Shown: positions 47,581 to 59,678 of the stretch, one piece after another
Position numbering within the stretch: the first letter of the stretch is position 1
Layout: every line of letters starts with the position of its first letter
Source: Sipunculus nudus
Taxonomy: Eukaryota > Annelida > Sipuncula > Golfingiida > Sipunculidae
NCBI GenBank assembly: GCA_026874595.1
Contig: CM049307.1
Span: 22,053,079-22,117,078 of the forward strand
Length of the DNA stretch: 64,000 nucleotides
Direction of reading: 5' to 3'
Program-made: the position numbers and the translations under genes
Notes under the pieces: model-generated
What the model was told of the DNA's origin: nothing
Seen by the model: only the letters and a program-made list of their open reading frames with translations
The model's database searches: none

Positions 47581-50500
47581 TCCCTTTGCTAAACTATATT
47601 CACGAATCACTTAACATGCACGCAAACCGTCGAGTTAATGCGAATGTGTTCTGACGCTCATATTACAAAATGAAGTTAATGATCTCAATTGACACAGCCA
47701 TCTCGAGGATTATCAGATATGGAGGGACTCATAAAATATTACAATATTGTACCGTTCTGAGTCTAAGAACCTTTAGATCCTGCCTCAGATCATTGGGCAA
47801 ATCCCTAAAAGAAGAGCATGTATGGTTTAAATTTATTAATTGAAAATCTAATAGTATGATTTATTAATAAATAAGGATTTCGTTCGTCATAAACGTTTTC
47901 AAAATATAAAATGTTATAAGTTCGTTTACAAATTTTCTGTTCTCTATTTTAATCGACAATCCTGGGATTTAACATCACTTCCCTAAATAAATTGCTGATA
48001 ATTACACAGAGACAAAAACATTCCTAAAGTGCGGTTGAATTACTAATAGCTGTTTCATTTATGCAGGCATCATCTTAGTAATGTTCATTTGAAGTTTCCA
48101 TTTGATAACGTTATTGTTTTACTGAATGTCTCGTTACCGTGTGGACCATAAACGGCCGCTGGAGTACCGTTCTATATAACTTGATTATTTACTTTTGTAC
48201 CCTATAACCTAGATGTTTTCTCATTTTACATCTTTGTATGCTTTATCTGCTTTTATCTACCACTATTTTAACTTCTCGTTTGGTGACAGCTGCGCTCCAA
48301 TATATTAGAACAAAAAAAATGCTGTAATGACCAACGGCCACTTCTGTAACGTTTTTCATTATATATGAAATTCAAATATTATTAACTGATATAATAACTT
48401 TCTAATTTATAATATACAAAGCAGTAACATATTACTCGAATTTCAAACCACATTCATGTATAGAACGATCCTGACTGTTCTGTATTTATACACCAATGTT
48501 AAGCTAACGTTATTTACCTTTGGGTCCAATAAAATGCGGGTCTTGGGATCCATTTTAAAGGCAAAATAACCTTCCCACAATCCTCCTCATCTTCTGGGGG
48601 TGCACGGCATGTCTCCGTGGCTTCTGGACATTAATGAGCTGATTGTAGCAGTTGACCAGGGCACGTGTCGCCTGGACACAGTATAATTCACATCGTTCCG
48701 TGTGGTGATTTTCTGCTTCTCAAGTATGTACCTGCTGAAGTTATATACATTACTGAACAAATTGTCGTTTAAAGAAGGATTAGTGTTCTTTCCTTTGGTG
48801 GAGCGCGTCCAGGCAATGCATTGTTTTTCATTTATAAATCTCTGCTACCTTGCTATAGTAGAGAATCGATCACAATATCCCTCGGCTTTGAAACTAGTGG
48901 TAGGATCACCCGAAACAAAAATGTGTTGACAGTCTTGTAAAACAACCTGTGTGCTTAGGCTGAACAGGCGTTTATTTAGTCTCATAACATCTGTAGCTTT
49001 GCTGTCTGCAGTCGGATGCAATGTCCAGTGTCAGCATCAAACCATCAATTTACATGGGAGCTCATGGCCCTCCTGCAATGTTGCTTAACGCCTCGTGCTG
49101 AAGAATAAACAGCTCTCATTACAAAACAGTAGAAGCCCGAATATCTGCCTGGGCAGTCCGAGTCTCACCGGCGGGCTAAAAATAAAACGACTCCAACCCA
49201 GACTGCCAAACTCCGGCCGTCCTCAGAGCCCCTGGGGATTTTACTAGCGCCATCGATCCCGTTGCGGCAACAAATGTTTGTCGTCCGTTTGTCTGTCGTT
49301 TACCCTTGGTGATTTAATGTGTTTTATAAACCCACACGGAATCAAGCTTTACCGTCATTAAGCCCGGAGCGAGCTTCCCAGGGCTTAGAAAAAAATGATT
49401 GCTTTAAAACAAATATCTAGGTTACTGGGTCGTTGCTTTCATTTCGTGTCACCTAACTCTGTGTTGATCAGTCAAAAATTTAGATAATAAAGAAACAAGA
49501 ATTTTTTGTCAAGTCTCCTAGCAATGCTCGTAGTAAAAAAATATTAGAAGAGCCAATATATATCCCTGCAAACTGTCAAAGAAAAGTAATTTTAAGTATT
49601 TATTAATACTTACTTTAACAACGTTCAGTGCCTCATCCTGGTGATGGCCCTAATAAAATAATTTCAATTTGATGCAGGTAAGCTGAGAGATACGTTACAG
49701 TTTAACGACGATTTCAACCTATACATGCCCTGTTTACATGTGTATGTATAAGACAGTTATGTTGTGCACACTATATATCACCATACAAATATGTATAACC
49801 ATGCCTTTTTCACAGAAAAATGATTCTGTGTCACGCTGACGGGAGCATTGGTACATCTTATTCTTGCCTAACATCCTTGAAGCATATATTTCAAGACGCT
49901 AGAATCATCTAAATTGACAGTTTGTCGAGTTGCACAAGTTATTCTTACTTTCAGTAAATATGCTTCCTGTGTGTGACAAGCTATAATAAATCGCTGACTC
50001 TCAATTCCCTTTTAAACAAAAATAACCACTTCCAATGAACTCCCTGTGAACATCATTGACTTGGGCATTGCCTGTAAAACGTTATGAGCACCATAAGGTC
50101 ATTTATTCTACTGTTGCCAAGCTGGCGCGTATGACAGATTCACAAACATTCCGTAAATGAAGAGGACGAATCATTGTGGCTAAGACCTCGGCTAAGGGTT
50201 CAGATGAAATGTTAACTCAGGGCACAAATCCAGCTCCGTAATCATTATACCACAACTCGCAAACCCTGTTCTCGTTACATCAAGCTAGATCTTCAAGCAT
50301 TCCAGTCTTATGAAGATTAATGTTGACAGAGCTTAGCTTGCTGTACTCAGGGTCAGTGGAGCTCAGCTCCCCGGGGCAGAACGTTAGATCTGATGAACGC
50401 CTGACGTGACCTTGGCTCTGACCACACCTGGCCACACCTGACCCGACTCCCCATAACACATGGTCTTGCCATGCCGGTTTGACCGAGCAGGATCCCGTGT

Positions 50501-50693
50501 AACTCGTTATGTTATTTCCTTTGCAGTTTTGAGATTTCTCGGAAGTAGTACAGCATAGGATATGGATGTTGGTCTGATCACAGGGATACAGTCTTCCCGC
50601 TCCGCCTCCTCACAGCTGCAGCGGTAAATGAAACAAAGTGAAACCTCTTGTCTGAATTTACGCAGACGATTTGTAGGACAAAGTGATTCTGAA
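47581..50693. other. Unassigned DNA, GC-richer patches at about 49.1-49.3 and 50.3-50.6 kb
   Basis: No long frame. The two GC-richer patches (for example ACACCTGGCCACACCTGACC near 50425) could be exons or regulatory elements of an unseen gene, but nothing in the sequence decides this. Confidence 0.35.
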
Positions 50694-50887
50694 TCAGAGG
50701 CACATCCAGAAATAAGAGGATGGGAGGCGGGGGGGGGGGGGGGATGCAGAAATAGGTAATAATCGATATGCGAGGTAACGGCCGATGGGGTGGGTTACGG
50801 AGGGAAGTGGCATATCCAGGATTTGAAAATAGAGGGGACGCAATCCTAAATTCGGGAAGGGGATTGTTCTGCGTCTTTTAGACATGT

Positions 50888-50889
<2 letters not shown>
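50694..50889. repeat. Dispersed repeat with poly-G run
   Basis: Poly-G near 50729-50742, then GGCATATCCAGGATTTGAAA and AGAGGGGACGC. This is the reverse-complement counterpart of the repeats at 26.2 and 47.4 kb. It ends at a (TA)n tract. Confidence 0.5.

Positions 50890-50937
<48 letters not shown>
50890..50937. repeat. (TA)n microsatellite
   Basis: Uninterrupted TA tract. Confidence 0.97.
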
Positions 50938-50940
<3 letters not shown>

Positions 50941-52034
50941 TAATACTTTTTTTTCAGATTATATTGATGTTCCACAAAGCCCTATTAGTAGGGAGCAAGC
51001 ATATTTCATCTTGGTTGAACACACATCGTGGCTGTAAATTTGTCTAATACACTAAACAGTTCAAATATTGTCAGTTCGTGCATTATTATTATGATTTTTT
51101 ATTTGAATTTTGTAAGGTTTCCAATTCAAGTTATTAATTATGTTAACCGTGGGGCCCTTGTCTATATAAAAATGCATGATCTGAATAACAGAAAATACAT
51201 GCATCAATTAGTGTAGTGTTGTGACGTAATTGTAATTTTTTAGTAGGAGATGGCCAGCACACATGTAAAAGAAACAAAATGGATTAACTATTATATGTCA
51301 CTATATCTGTCAAAGGTGACTGCCTCTATTTTTCATGTGAAGCTTCTAATAATGAACTACATGATATAGGTCTTTCGTAGATCAAATATTTTTGCAGCAA
51401 TACAGTTCGAACAGAAGCATATTGGAGTTAAAAAGTAATAAATATAGTCTGTCCTGAGGTAATTAAAATACATAAACACAAAAAATATTAGAAGTGAAAA
51501 ATACTCATTGACTGTTATTTGCATGCCATTATCAGGTTTATATTATAATTGAAAATGCAGCTTTCAAACATCAAGCCTGGTCTTCCATCTCCTGTGACAG
51601 TAGCTGGGTATTGAGAGGTGATTTTAATTATCCCAGAATCAAGAAACCGGAAGCTTTTCTATAGTCTCTTGGTGTATTCCAGGGTAAATTTTGAAAAAAA
51701 GGCATACCAAGCGTTTAGTGAAAGTACAAATAGCTTGCATGGATTGTTTATTAGTTTTTGGCCATCCACCATGATGTTACAGAACAGTCATAGGGGACGT
51801 AACTTATGCACCCAAACAAAATAGAAAAGAGAGATAGTAAAAAACATGAGAGAAATGTGTAAGTATATTATCCCTTTACTGTTTAGATTTATTTTAGAAA
51901 TTTTCAAAATCTGACAGTCTACATTTTGATTACAAATAATATCTTGCTAACCTTTTGGTCTTTCTTCACAAAATTTCAACAAATACAACAAAAATAGTTT
52001 CTATTTAGGTCAATAGGAACCTTTAGAACTGATA

Positions 52035-52038
<4 letters not shown>
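50938..52038. other. Unassigned AT-rich DNA
   Basis: Nothing recognisable. Confidence 0.4.

Positions 52039-52103
<65 letters not shown>
52039..52103. repeat. (TA)n microsatellite
   Basis: Uninterrupted TA tract. Confidence 0.97.
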
Positions 52104-52106
<3 letters not shown>

Positions 52107-52689
52107 CCTCTGGGTCCCTATCCTGTATTAGCTTCTGTGCTTAAATTGGATACAGTATTTATTTCTGAATAAACTGATCTTATCACATAATTTACGTTCA
52201 GCAGATAAAGTTAAATGGTGTTATATATAGAATGATCTTTTGCAAAACTATCACAGTGACTGTATAAATATAAAAACCAAAAAAAAAAAAAAAAATACCA
52301 TGACCACAATAAATTAACAGATTGTTGAAACGTCCTCCTAGATCAAACTGCCAAAACCAATAACTTTAGATCACAGATATATTCCTGTTCCTCTCATACT
52401 TTTCATTAACATAAATCTGCATGAATAAAAAAATGGCTCATTCGTGGGGGGGGGGGGGGGTAATAGCAGAAGTGATGATGCAAATGAACCCCTGTTGTTC
52501 ACCAAATACAATAAATCTTTATGCTATCAAGTCGGTGGCAGCGACGTTTTCACAGACCTTGATTCATCGAACCCTTCTGGTGTTCTTTCATGCAAATCCG
52601 TAATGAAGAAGGCATTTGAAACAATAAATAACTTGCGAACACTTGTTTCTACGCGGCTGCCTCAGAATAATATGGTGCTTGTTCAAGAC

Positions 52690-52691
<2 letters not shown>
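52104..52691. other. Unassigned DNA with a poly-G run
   Basis: Poly-G near 52446-52460 and a poly-A run near 52279-52295. No gene recognised. Confidence 0.4.

Positions 52692-52746
<55 letters not shown>
52692..52746. repeat. (GA)n microsatellite
   Basis: Uninterrupted GA tract. On the minus strand it is a (TC)n tail directly after the LINE remnant's AATAAAACATTT. Confidence 0.97.
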
Positions 52747-52749
<3 letters not shown>

Positions 52750-54700
52750 GTTTTATTCGACATAAAAGTAAAGTATCCATACAAAATATATTCAATATGT
52801 CAATATTTTTGTTTTTATTATGTCTGGAGACTGTTGTTAAGGATTTTTATCCGCTGACACAACATCCACCTGTGTATTACGCATGGAGAGAGAGAATTTG
52901 TACATATATGTGGAGGTTTAAAGATTATACATTTCTTAATTTTTGAGACTATATGATATAAGGAGGAAATTTGTGAAAAAACTGGGAAGATTTATGACTT
53001 GAATTACTGAAATTTGTTTGTTATTGAAGAAAAAAATTTGTTTTTGTTTAGACTAATTTTTGTTACAGATGTAGCAGTTTATCTGGAGGCATTTGTCTTT
53101 GTATGAATTTATAAAATGTTGTTTGATGTAGCAAACCAAACCTTGAAGACTATGGGTGAAGATTTTGTCAACAATAATTTGGTCGGTTTCATTTATGACT
53201 TTTGATGTTATGTTTCTCAGACAGCTGTCTGCTGTCTTAATTCTGGTTTTATTTGTAATAACTTTATCTTTATGTCTTGTGTCATGTTCGTGTGTCATGG
53301 TCCTTGTTGAAAAATCAAATGTTTTTAAATATATTGGTAGCGCTTCATGGCAGTAATTATAGTAAATTTCAATATATATAGTCTGAAGATGTCATTAATT
53401 TTAAGGATTTATAATGATTTAAAAATTGCTTCAGTGTGGGCATTGTATTTGGTATTTGTGATAATTCTAATGTTTTTTTTTGGAGTTTTTCTAATCTATT
53501 TATATCAAAGCAAAGCCCCATATCAGAATTCCATAATGTAATTGTGATAGAATAAGAGTATCATATATAATTTTAATTATATTTAATTTTGTTTATGTGT
53601 GATTGCCATTTAATATGTTCGTTCAGTGTAATACCTAAAAAGTTGAATTCTGAAACCTTGTCTATAGGTATTATTTATTTTTAGATCAGGGATTCCTTCT
53701 TGATTGTTCTTCCTTTGAGAGAGAAACATCATGAATTAAGTTTTTTTAACATTTAATGAGAGTTTGTTTGCAGTTAACCAGTCATGCACTTTGTTTAATT
53801 CATTGTTGATGATGTTTTGGTCTTTTTGTTTATTGTAATTTGCTAAGGGGTTGAATAATGTGTCATCTGCATAGAGAATGAAGTTGAAGAAGCTGCTGCA
53901 GTTTTGAATGTCATTCATATGTATTAAGTATAAGTTATAAGTGTATATTAAGGGACATAAAATTGACCCCTGAGGCACTTCATTGGTAATATGGTATTTA
54001 TTTGACTTTGTCCTTTAAAATCAACATATTGAACTCTGTTTGTTAGATTATTAATGAACATAGTAGTGATTTTCCTTCAATGCCATACGATTCTAGTTTA
54101 TTAATTTGTATTTTATGATTTAATGTATCAAATGCTTTTGATAAGTCGAGATTTGTAGAGAGGGTTATGTTTCCATGGTCATTTTGTGTATATATTCTGT
54201 CTGCTAGTTCTAATATTGGATGTTCGGTTGAATGTTTTTTTCTGAACCCGTACTGGTTATTATATAGTAAATTGTGTGTTTGTAGAAATTCATATAATTG
54301 ATTGTTGATTACTTTTTCATATATTTTTTAAATGCTTGGTAAAAGTGATATTTGCTTATAATTTTCAGGTAAATGAATGCTTTCCTTTTTGTGAACAGGG
54401 GTTATTTTTGCTATTTTTAGTCTATCAGGAAAAATGTCAGTGGTTATTGATTGATTTATGATAATGCATAGTGGATTGATTATGACTGGGCCAATTTTCT
54501 TTAGTAAATTACTAGAGAGATCATCATACCCTGTGCTTTTTTGGCTTAAGATTATTGATAATATTTTTGGACTTCTAATTTATTTATATGTTTGATTGTT
54601 AAAAGATTTTCAATTTTATTTTTTTTTGTCCGGTTGTATGTGTAGTTAAGTATTTCATGTAATTTATTTCATCATTGTTTTTTATTTCATTGGCCATTTT
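52747..54700 (-). mobile_element. Decayed LINE with YADD reverse transcriptase, L2/CR1-like
   Basis: Read on the minus strand, translated pieces follow an RT in order: PDRLKIAKITPVHKKE, NYKQISLLPS, NNQYGFRKKHSTEHPILEL, LDLSKAFDTLNHKI (palm motif A, about 54170-54110), PQGSILCPLIY, FILYADDT (catalytic, about 53890), WLTANKLSLNVKKT, and a C-terminal HDTRHKDK...INSYKDKC domain (53053-53298). Frameshifts and stops separate them, and the endonuclease is missing. Such features suit L2/CR1-type elements. The 3' end appears to be AATAAAACATTT followed by a (TC)n tail at 52746. Confidence 0.85.
53736..53978 (-). pseudogene. RT palm fragment with YADD
   Basis: The longest open piece of the minus-strand LINE, 80 codons. 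It carries PQGSIL at its start, ILYADDT (catalytic aspartates) in the middle and WLTANKLSLNVKKT at its end. It is a fragment of a pol gene and is not a free-standing protein. Confidence 0.85.
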
Positions 54701-54959
54701 TTTGCCGGTAGGGTATCGAGATTTTGACCTGTCAAAGAAAAACATGGCTGTTTCTGATGCAATTGTTCTTGTGCCGACGGCGGGTGAACAGTGTATTAAT
54801 TTTGTTCGTTGGAATTTGATTGGAAATTTCTTCCCGAACAGATGCAGGCTTGTTATTTGCCCTGATAAAGGCGCCTTAGAGGCTTGCTAAATCAAGGTCT
54901 GCCAAGGACTTGATAGTCAGAAGATAGGAATAACGCTGGTAATTACATCTTTTGTATCA
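54701..54959. other. Unassigned DNA
   Basis: Nothing recognisable beyond the possible 5' margin of the LINE remnant. Confidence 0.4.
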
Positions 54960-56700
54960 GTATATAGTCTGTTCCACAACCAAAAAAAACATGTATATTA
55001 GAAAAAAAGGCAGGGTTCTTAAGAATAAATGGTCCATGGGTCATGATGCTCAGCTGTATTCAAGGAACCTTAAACAATAAATAAAATGACTCCCAGAGCT
55101 CTCAAAATCAAAATCTTAACTACTAAAATCGTATTATTTCATACAGAATATAGGTCACAGTGACATTTTTCCGAGAGGGTTTTACAGTAACTTCTCTGGA
55201 TCTGAATAAAATTGGAAGTTTCTATGTCCAGCTTTAACCAATCATGCAAACCTATCCTGTAGGTGGCTTAGATCATGTTCTTTCACATATCTTCACAATG
55301 ACCTAATTTCAGGTTTCCATAGATTAAGCCAAGAAACATGAATGTCATGTTGGAATATTCTAGGCAAAAAGGATACAATTTGCACCCGGTCTAATAAATA
55401 TGCTCAATAATCATGTTAAATATAGGCCATCAAGACCTAATTTTAGGTTTCCAAAAAGATTTGCCTATGACCTCCCCAGATGTAGTATTAAAAGTTTTTA
55501 GGTCCATTTGTAATGGTTTGTGTCCTGTTAACGGACTGCTTGATTTGAAGGTTTCAAGTCTTAAAGAATAGAAAAAATAAAAAAAATTCAGGTGGCCACA
55601 CCGGTCTCAAGGAACTGATGAAATACTCCATGACCAATATGCTTGGAAAGTGCATTGGAAATCAACGCATTAGTAATTCAGACACTGGAGCTTTTGTATC
55701 AAAGTTTCTGGGGGGCAATAACAGGCCCCCATACCAAGAGAATATAGGTTTCAGTGACTTAATTCAGGTGTCCAGAGAGATTTTTTAAGGAACCTCCATT
55801 GTTGTCAAAACAGAAGATTCTAGTCGAACAGTAAAGTTTTGTACCCTCTCTGACTGTCTGAGTGCTTAAAGCCATGTTTAATACCCAGTAGCTGGCTTGA
55901 TATATAGGTCACCCTGACCTCATTTCAGATTTCCATAAAGATTTACCCAAGACTTTCCTGGATTTCACGTTTAAAGATTCTAGGGCTTGCGGATACACTT
56001 TGTGCCCTGTCTAAATCACCGGTTGCTCCAAATAATATTTTCGGCCTATAGTTCACAAAATATAGACTGCTTGATATGAATGTCTCAAAAATAGAGAAAA
56101 CAAATAGAACAATCCAGGTGGTTCAACCAGTCTCCCGGAACTGATGAAATACTCCATAATCAATATGCATGGAATGAATAATGGCAATTAGTGCATCAGT
56201 TATTCAGATATTGGAGCTTTTGTTACTTTTTTTTATTATTATTGGGTGCATTAACAGGCCCCGTAACCCAGATTCTATAGGCGGTTCCAAGGTAATTTGA
56301 CCAAGACTTTCCTGGATATTACATTAGAAGATTCTAGGGTTAGTGGATGCAATATGTGCCCCGTCTGACTCACTTGGTGCTCAAAGTTATGTTACCGGTC
56401 CTTAGTTTGCAAAATATAGGTCATAATGACCCGATATAAGGTTTCAAAGTAAGTTATTCAATTACTGGAGAATTTGTATCATTTTTTTATTATTCAGTGG
56501 GTACTTTCGAGTCCAATAGCTAAGAGGATATAGGTTGTAGTGACCTTATTTCAGTTTTCCTATGAGATCATGTATGGACTTATATGAACATTCAGTTAGA
56601 AGTGTCTAAGTCCAGTGGTAACGAGGTGTACCTTGTAAACAAAGGAAGGACGACGGACAAAGAGTGGTCGCTATAGGGAAAGACCTGACTTACAATAAGA
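54960..56700. repeat. Decayed repeat with internal long-period duplication
   Basis: The phrase GGAACTGATGAAATACTCCA at 55610 recurs as GGAACTGATGAAATACTCCA at about 56138, each followed by CAATATGC(T/A)TGGAA, a TTCAGA(C/T)A(C/T)TGGAGCTTTTGT phrase and ACAGGCCCC. A third partial copy starts at about 56452. Phrases such as ATAGGTCA(C/T)(A/C)(G/C)TGAC and TTTCCTGGAT recur throughout. The block starts near GGGTCATGATGCTCAG and ends in GACGACGGACAAAGAG, as other family members do. No coding capacity seen. Confidence 0.6.
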
Positions 56701-59286
56701 GAAATAGATGCTTACCACAATAGAAGCTATATAAGATATTAATTATTTAAAATCACACAAACACTCTTGAAAATAAAACCATCTGAAACAAAAATGCTGC
56801 GGGCAGTGATATATACATGACGCAAATTTACTGAAGAAATATCAGGAATATATAGATTAAATAGAAATCTGCAGTCAGGCACAGCTTGAATTCTTCATCA
56901 GTTTATTTAATCACAAGTAGAAAATTTAATCTTTTTAAATTAGATGTAAATATGGAAGATTACTTAAGACAGTTGGTTCCGTCTTATATGCATATTTGAG
57001 CGCTTAAATAATGATTATGATTTTGGATGATGGTTAAATATTCTTCCACATTTCTATAAATACATTTGCTTCAGCATGACGTTATTACAAACTGGAAGAA
57101 CAAAGTTGTAAAGTTTATGAATTATCTCTGCGGACGATAGAATATAACGCAATTTTATGTTTTAATGCTTTAGAGAGGCACTTGCGTTAAACAAAGTTGA
57201 TTTTGAAATCCATTTACGGTTTCTATATTCGTTACCGGGACCTAAGATTAGCTCCTTTTCCCTCGGGCCTAAAACTTGTGGAAATCTTCCCAAGCAAATG
57301 AATCATGTTCTAAAGATAGCTTTGGTGGATGCCAAAATAAACTGACATATAAACACGACAGCATTTCACGCCCCGGTACCCTGAACCTAACGATATTAAA
57401 AGAGCGTACAAAGAAACACTTCGCTGGATCTGATATAAACAGCTGCTGAGTGGGATGTAAATATCATAGATCGCGGTGCAGGTGTTCCACAGGTATAGGT
57501 TAAAAAACCGGTATCAGCTATGACAAAAGACTACGTACACCTACTCTAGTCATGAGGGCGTAAACGAGGCTGACTGGTACCCTGCGCTTCAGCCGCCCCC
57601 GATTTGTACCCTGCGCTTCAATCGGGACTGCCAATAATATAGACACGCCAGATTTATCTATTTTTTCAGTGCCTCCGGGCAAGTACCTCACACCTACGTC
57701 AACGTAGCATTTTAATACCTCGACTGTACGTGCTATGTAAAGCTTTGGAAATATTGACTAAAGATTTTAATTTACTTGTAATATTTTATTAATAGGTAAC
57801 TAACTCGTTTGAGTCACATTTATTCAACATATTATGAAAAAATAACTAAAAAAAAAACTGACGAGAAACCGGAGGCCATAAAACCAATACGACGATGAAT
57901 ACCAACATGTGTGTGTATGTTCGATTGCATACGTTAACTCATCAAATGCAAAATTTCTATGTGGTATTTGTGAATCTTGTAAATATAATTCACAAAACAA
58001 TGCAATATACAGGATTTTTTTTTAAATATTAGTATAATTCACCAATGCCGAAAGCTCCACTGGGACTGTGAAAACGTTTTTAAAGATTCCGAGTAAGTAA
58101 AAGACTTTTCAAATGCCAAGAGTCAAGAGTGTGGTTGACAGGCTTTCGGGTGTTTTCGGTCTCTTTGATCTCGCTTTCCGGAAAAAAAATCTAGGAAATA
58201 GAAAAATAATAAATAACTCTGAGTTTGCATCATGAATCTTTTCACCCGAAGGACTAGTCAGTCAAGAACAACTTGTATAATCAATACATTCTTTTAAATG
58301 TTTGTCTTTGTTAATTTCAGAATGAATTAAATCCTTATAGATTGATGAGTAAAGAAAAACTTTTAAAAACTATGTTTCTCTTACTAAGTCAAGCTTATTT
58401 GTAAAGGTAAGCAATAATTAACTCTCCGAGTAAGACCGAAAAGCACACTGAGTATAAACAGTTTTCATATTGTGAGGGGGAATGTTCCCCGAGCTGTATG
58501 TGCGCTTCTCCGCCAATCCAGAAGAAGATCAAAAGAAGTCCACTGGTCACATTTAAGACGCTGTAAAAAGTTATTTCACAAAGATGTCGCTAACCATCGT
58601 ATAATAAAACTGGTAACTACAGAAGGAAGTTACAAAATTTGCAGTGGCTTGATTCATCCAGAAAATTCTTAAAGAGGGAGATTACAAAACTGAGAGATTT
58701 CAAAACCCCTATTTTGATGGAACATCTCTCAGGGATGATACATTATATTCATTACTCTGTAACTCTTTATTTAAATCCTATGTCCATAAAGCCAATCAAC
58801 AATTTGATGCTTTTAGCAGCTGTACCTCCTCACTCTATGTGAGGTATGTATGGGCTTATAAATCTTTGAAGAACAGCCTCTTTCCATCCACTTTAAAAGT
58901 TTTTATATATTTAATAAAATCCCCCATTTGTATCCCCCAAGCTACGCTCTGAACACAGCGCATGACCTACCGGGTACCTTCAACTCACACGCTTTGGGAA
59001 CTGGAAAGATCCTTCAGGTTTGGCAAGTTGCCAAACACCAAGCAAACTGACGCTAGGTAAGACAAAATCTGATTGGCTCAGCGTGTAAACAAAGATGACT
59101 GCCACCATGCGGAGCTCGTTGTGGGGCACTGCAAAAGAGGAATTTTGCAAACAGTGAGGGATAATTAACTAACTTCAGGCCAAACCAGCAAGTTAGTATA
59201 GAGACTGTCATGGAAGGTTACGGCTGCGTTCTATTATTCCAACGGGGGGTGGTTAAATATTACGCAGGAGGGTATTTCAGAGAGAC
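56701..59286. other. Unassigned AT-rich DNA
   Basis: No gene recognised. Frames at 58472-58842 (66 and 67 codons, Lys/Arg-rich) loosely recall a retrotransposon linker, but no motif decides this. Confidence 0.4.
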
Positions 59287-59304
59287 AGCGCCGCCTGGTG
59301 GCCA
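59287..59304 (-). promoter_or_regulatory. Near-consensus CTCF motif
   Basis: The minus strand reads TGGCCACCAGGCGGCGCT, which differs from the vertebrate CTCF consensus TGGCCACCAGGGGGCGCT at one position. It lies 375 bp to the left of the 54-bp minisatellite. Long enough that a chance match is unlikely, but binding is not shown. Confidence 0.5.
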
Positions 59305-59486
59305 AACCTGACAGGAAACCGCGGTTACGTGCAGCGGTTACAGCGGAACGAATAGTTGAGCATAGCGTAACCGCTGCTTCTTGAACGAACCCCCAGGCAT
59401 GCACGCCATTTAAAAACCAGTATTGGCTCCTATCCAAATCGGGTTGAGCGGCCAATAAAAATGCTTCTCAGCGGCATTTTATACGT
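59305..59486. other. Short unassigned spacer
   Basis: GC-richer DNA with no clear frame. Confidence 0.4.
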
Positions 59487-59631
59487 GACAGAGAAGAGAA
59501 AAGTGAGACACAGATAGGGACAGACAGACAGACGGAGACAGAAAGAGACAGGCAGACAGACAGATAGGCAGACAGACAGAAAGACATACAGAGACAAAGA
59601 GAGACGTGGGAAAGAGAGAGAATGAAATGAG
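59487..59631. repeat. GACA/CAGA-rich simple-sequence tract
   Basis: Imperfect GACAGA, CAGA and GAGA units without long frames, ending about 50 bp before the minisatellite. Confidence 0.85.
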
Positions 59632-59678
59632 AAAAGTCAAGAGTATCATAAGATAAACTTAGGGAGACATTATTGTAG

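Noticed and set aside
58472-58842. Lys/Arg-rich frames possibly from a retrotransposon linker
   Set aside because: No diagnostic motif; similarity too vague to call.
59234-59455. 73-codon minus-strand frame
   Set aside because: No family recognised; it covers the CTCF-like motif and lies in GC-richer DNA where frames stay open by chance.
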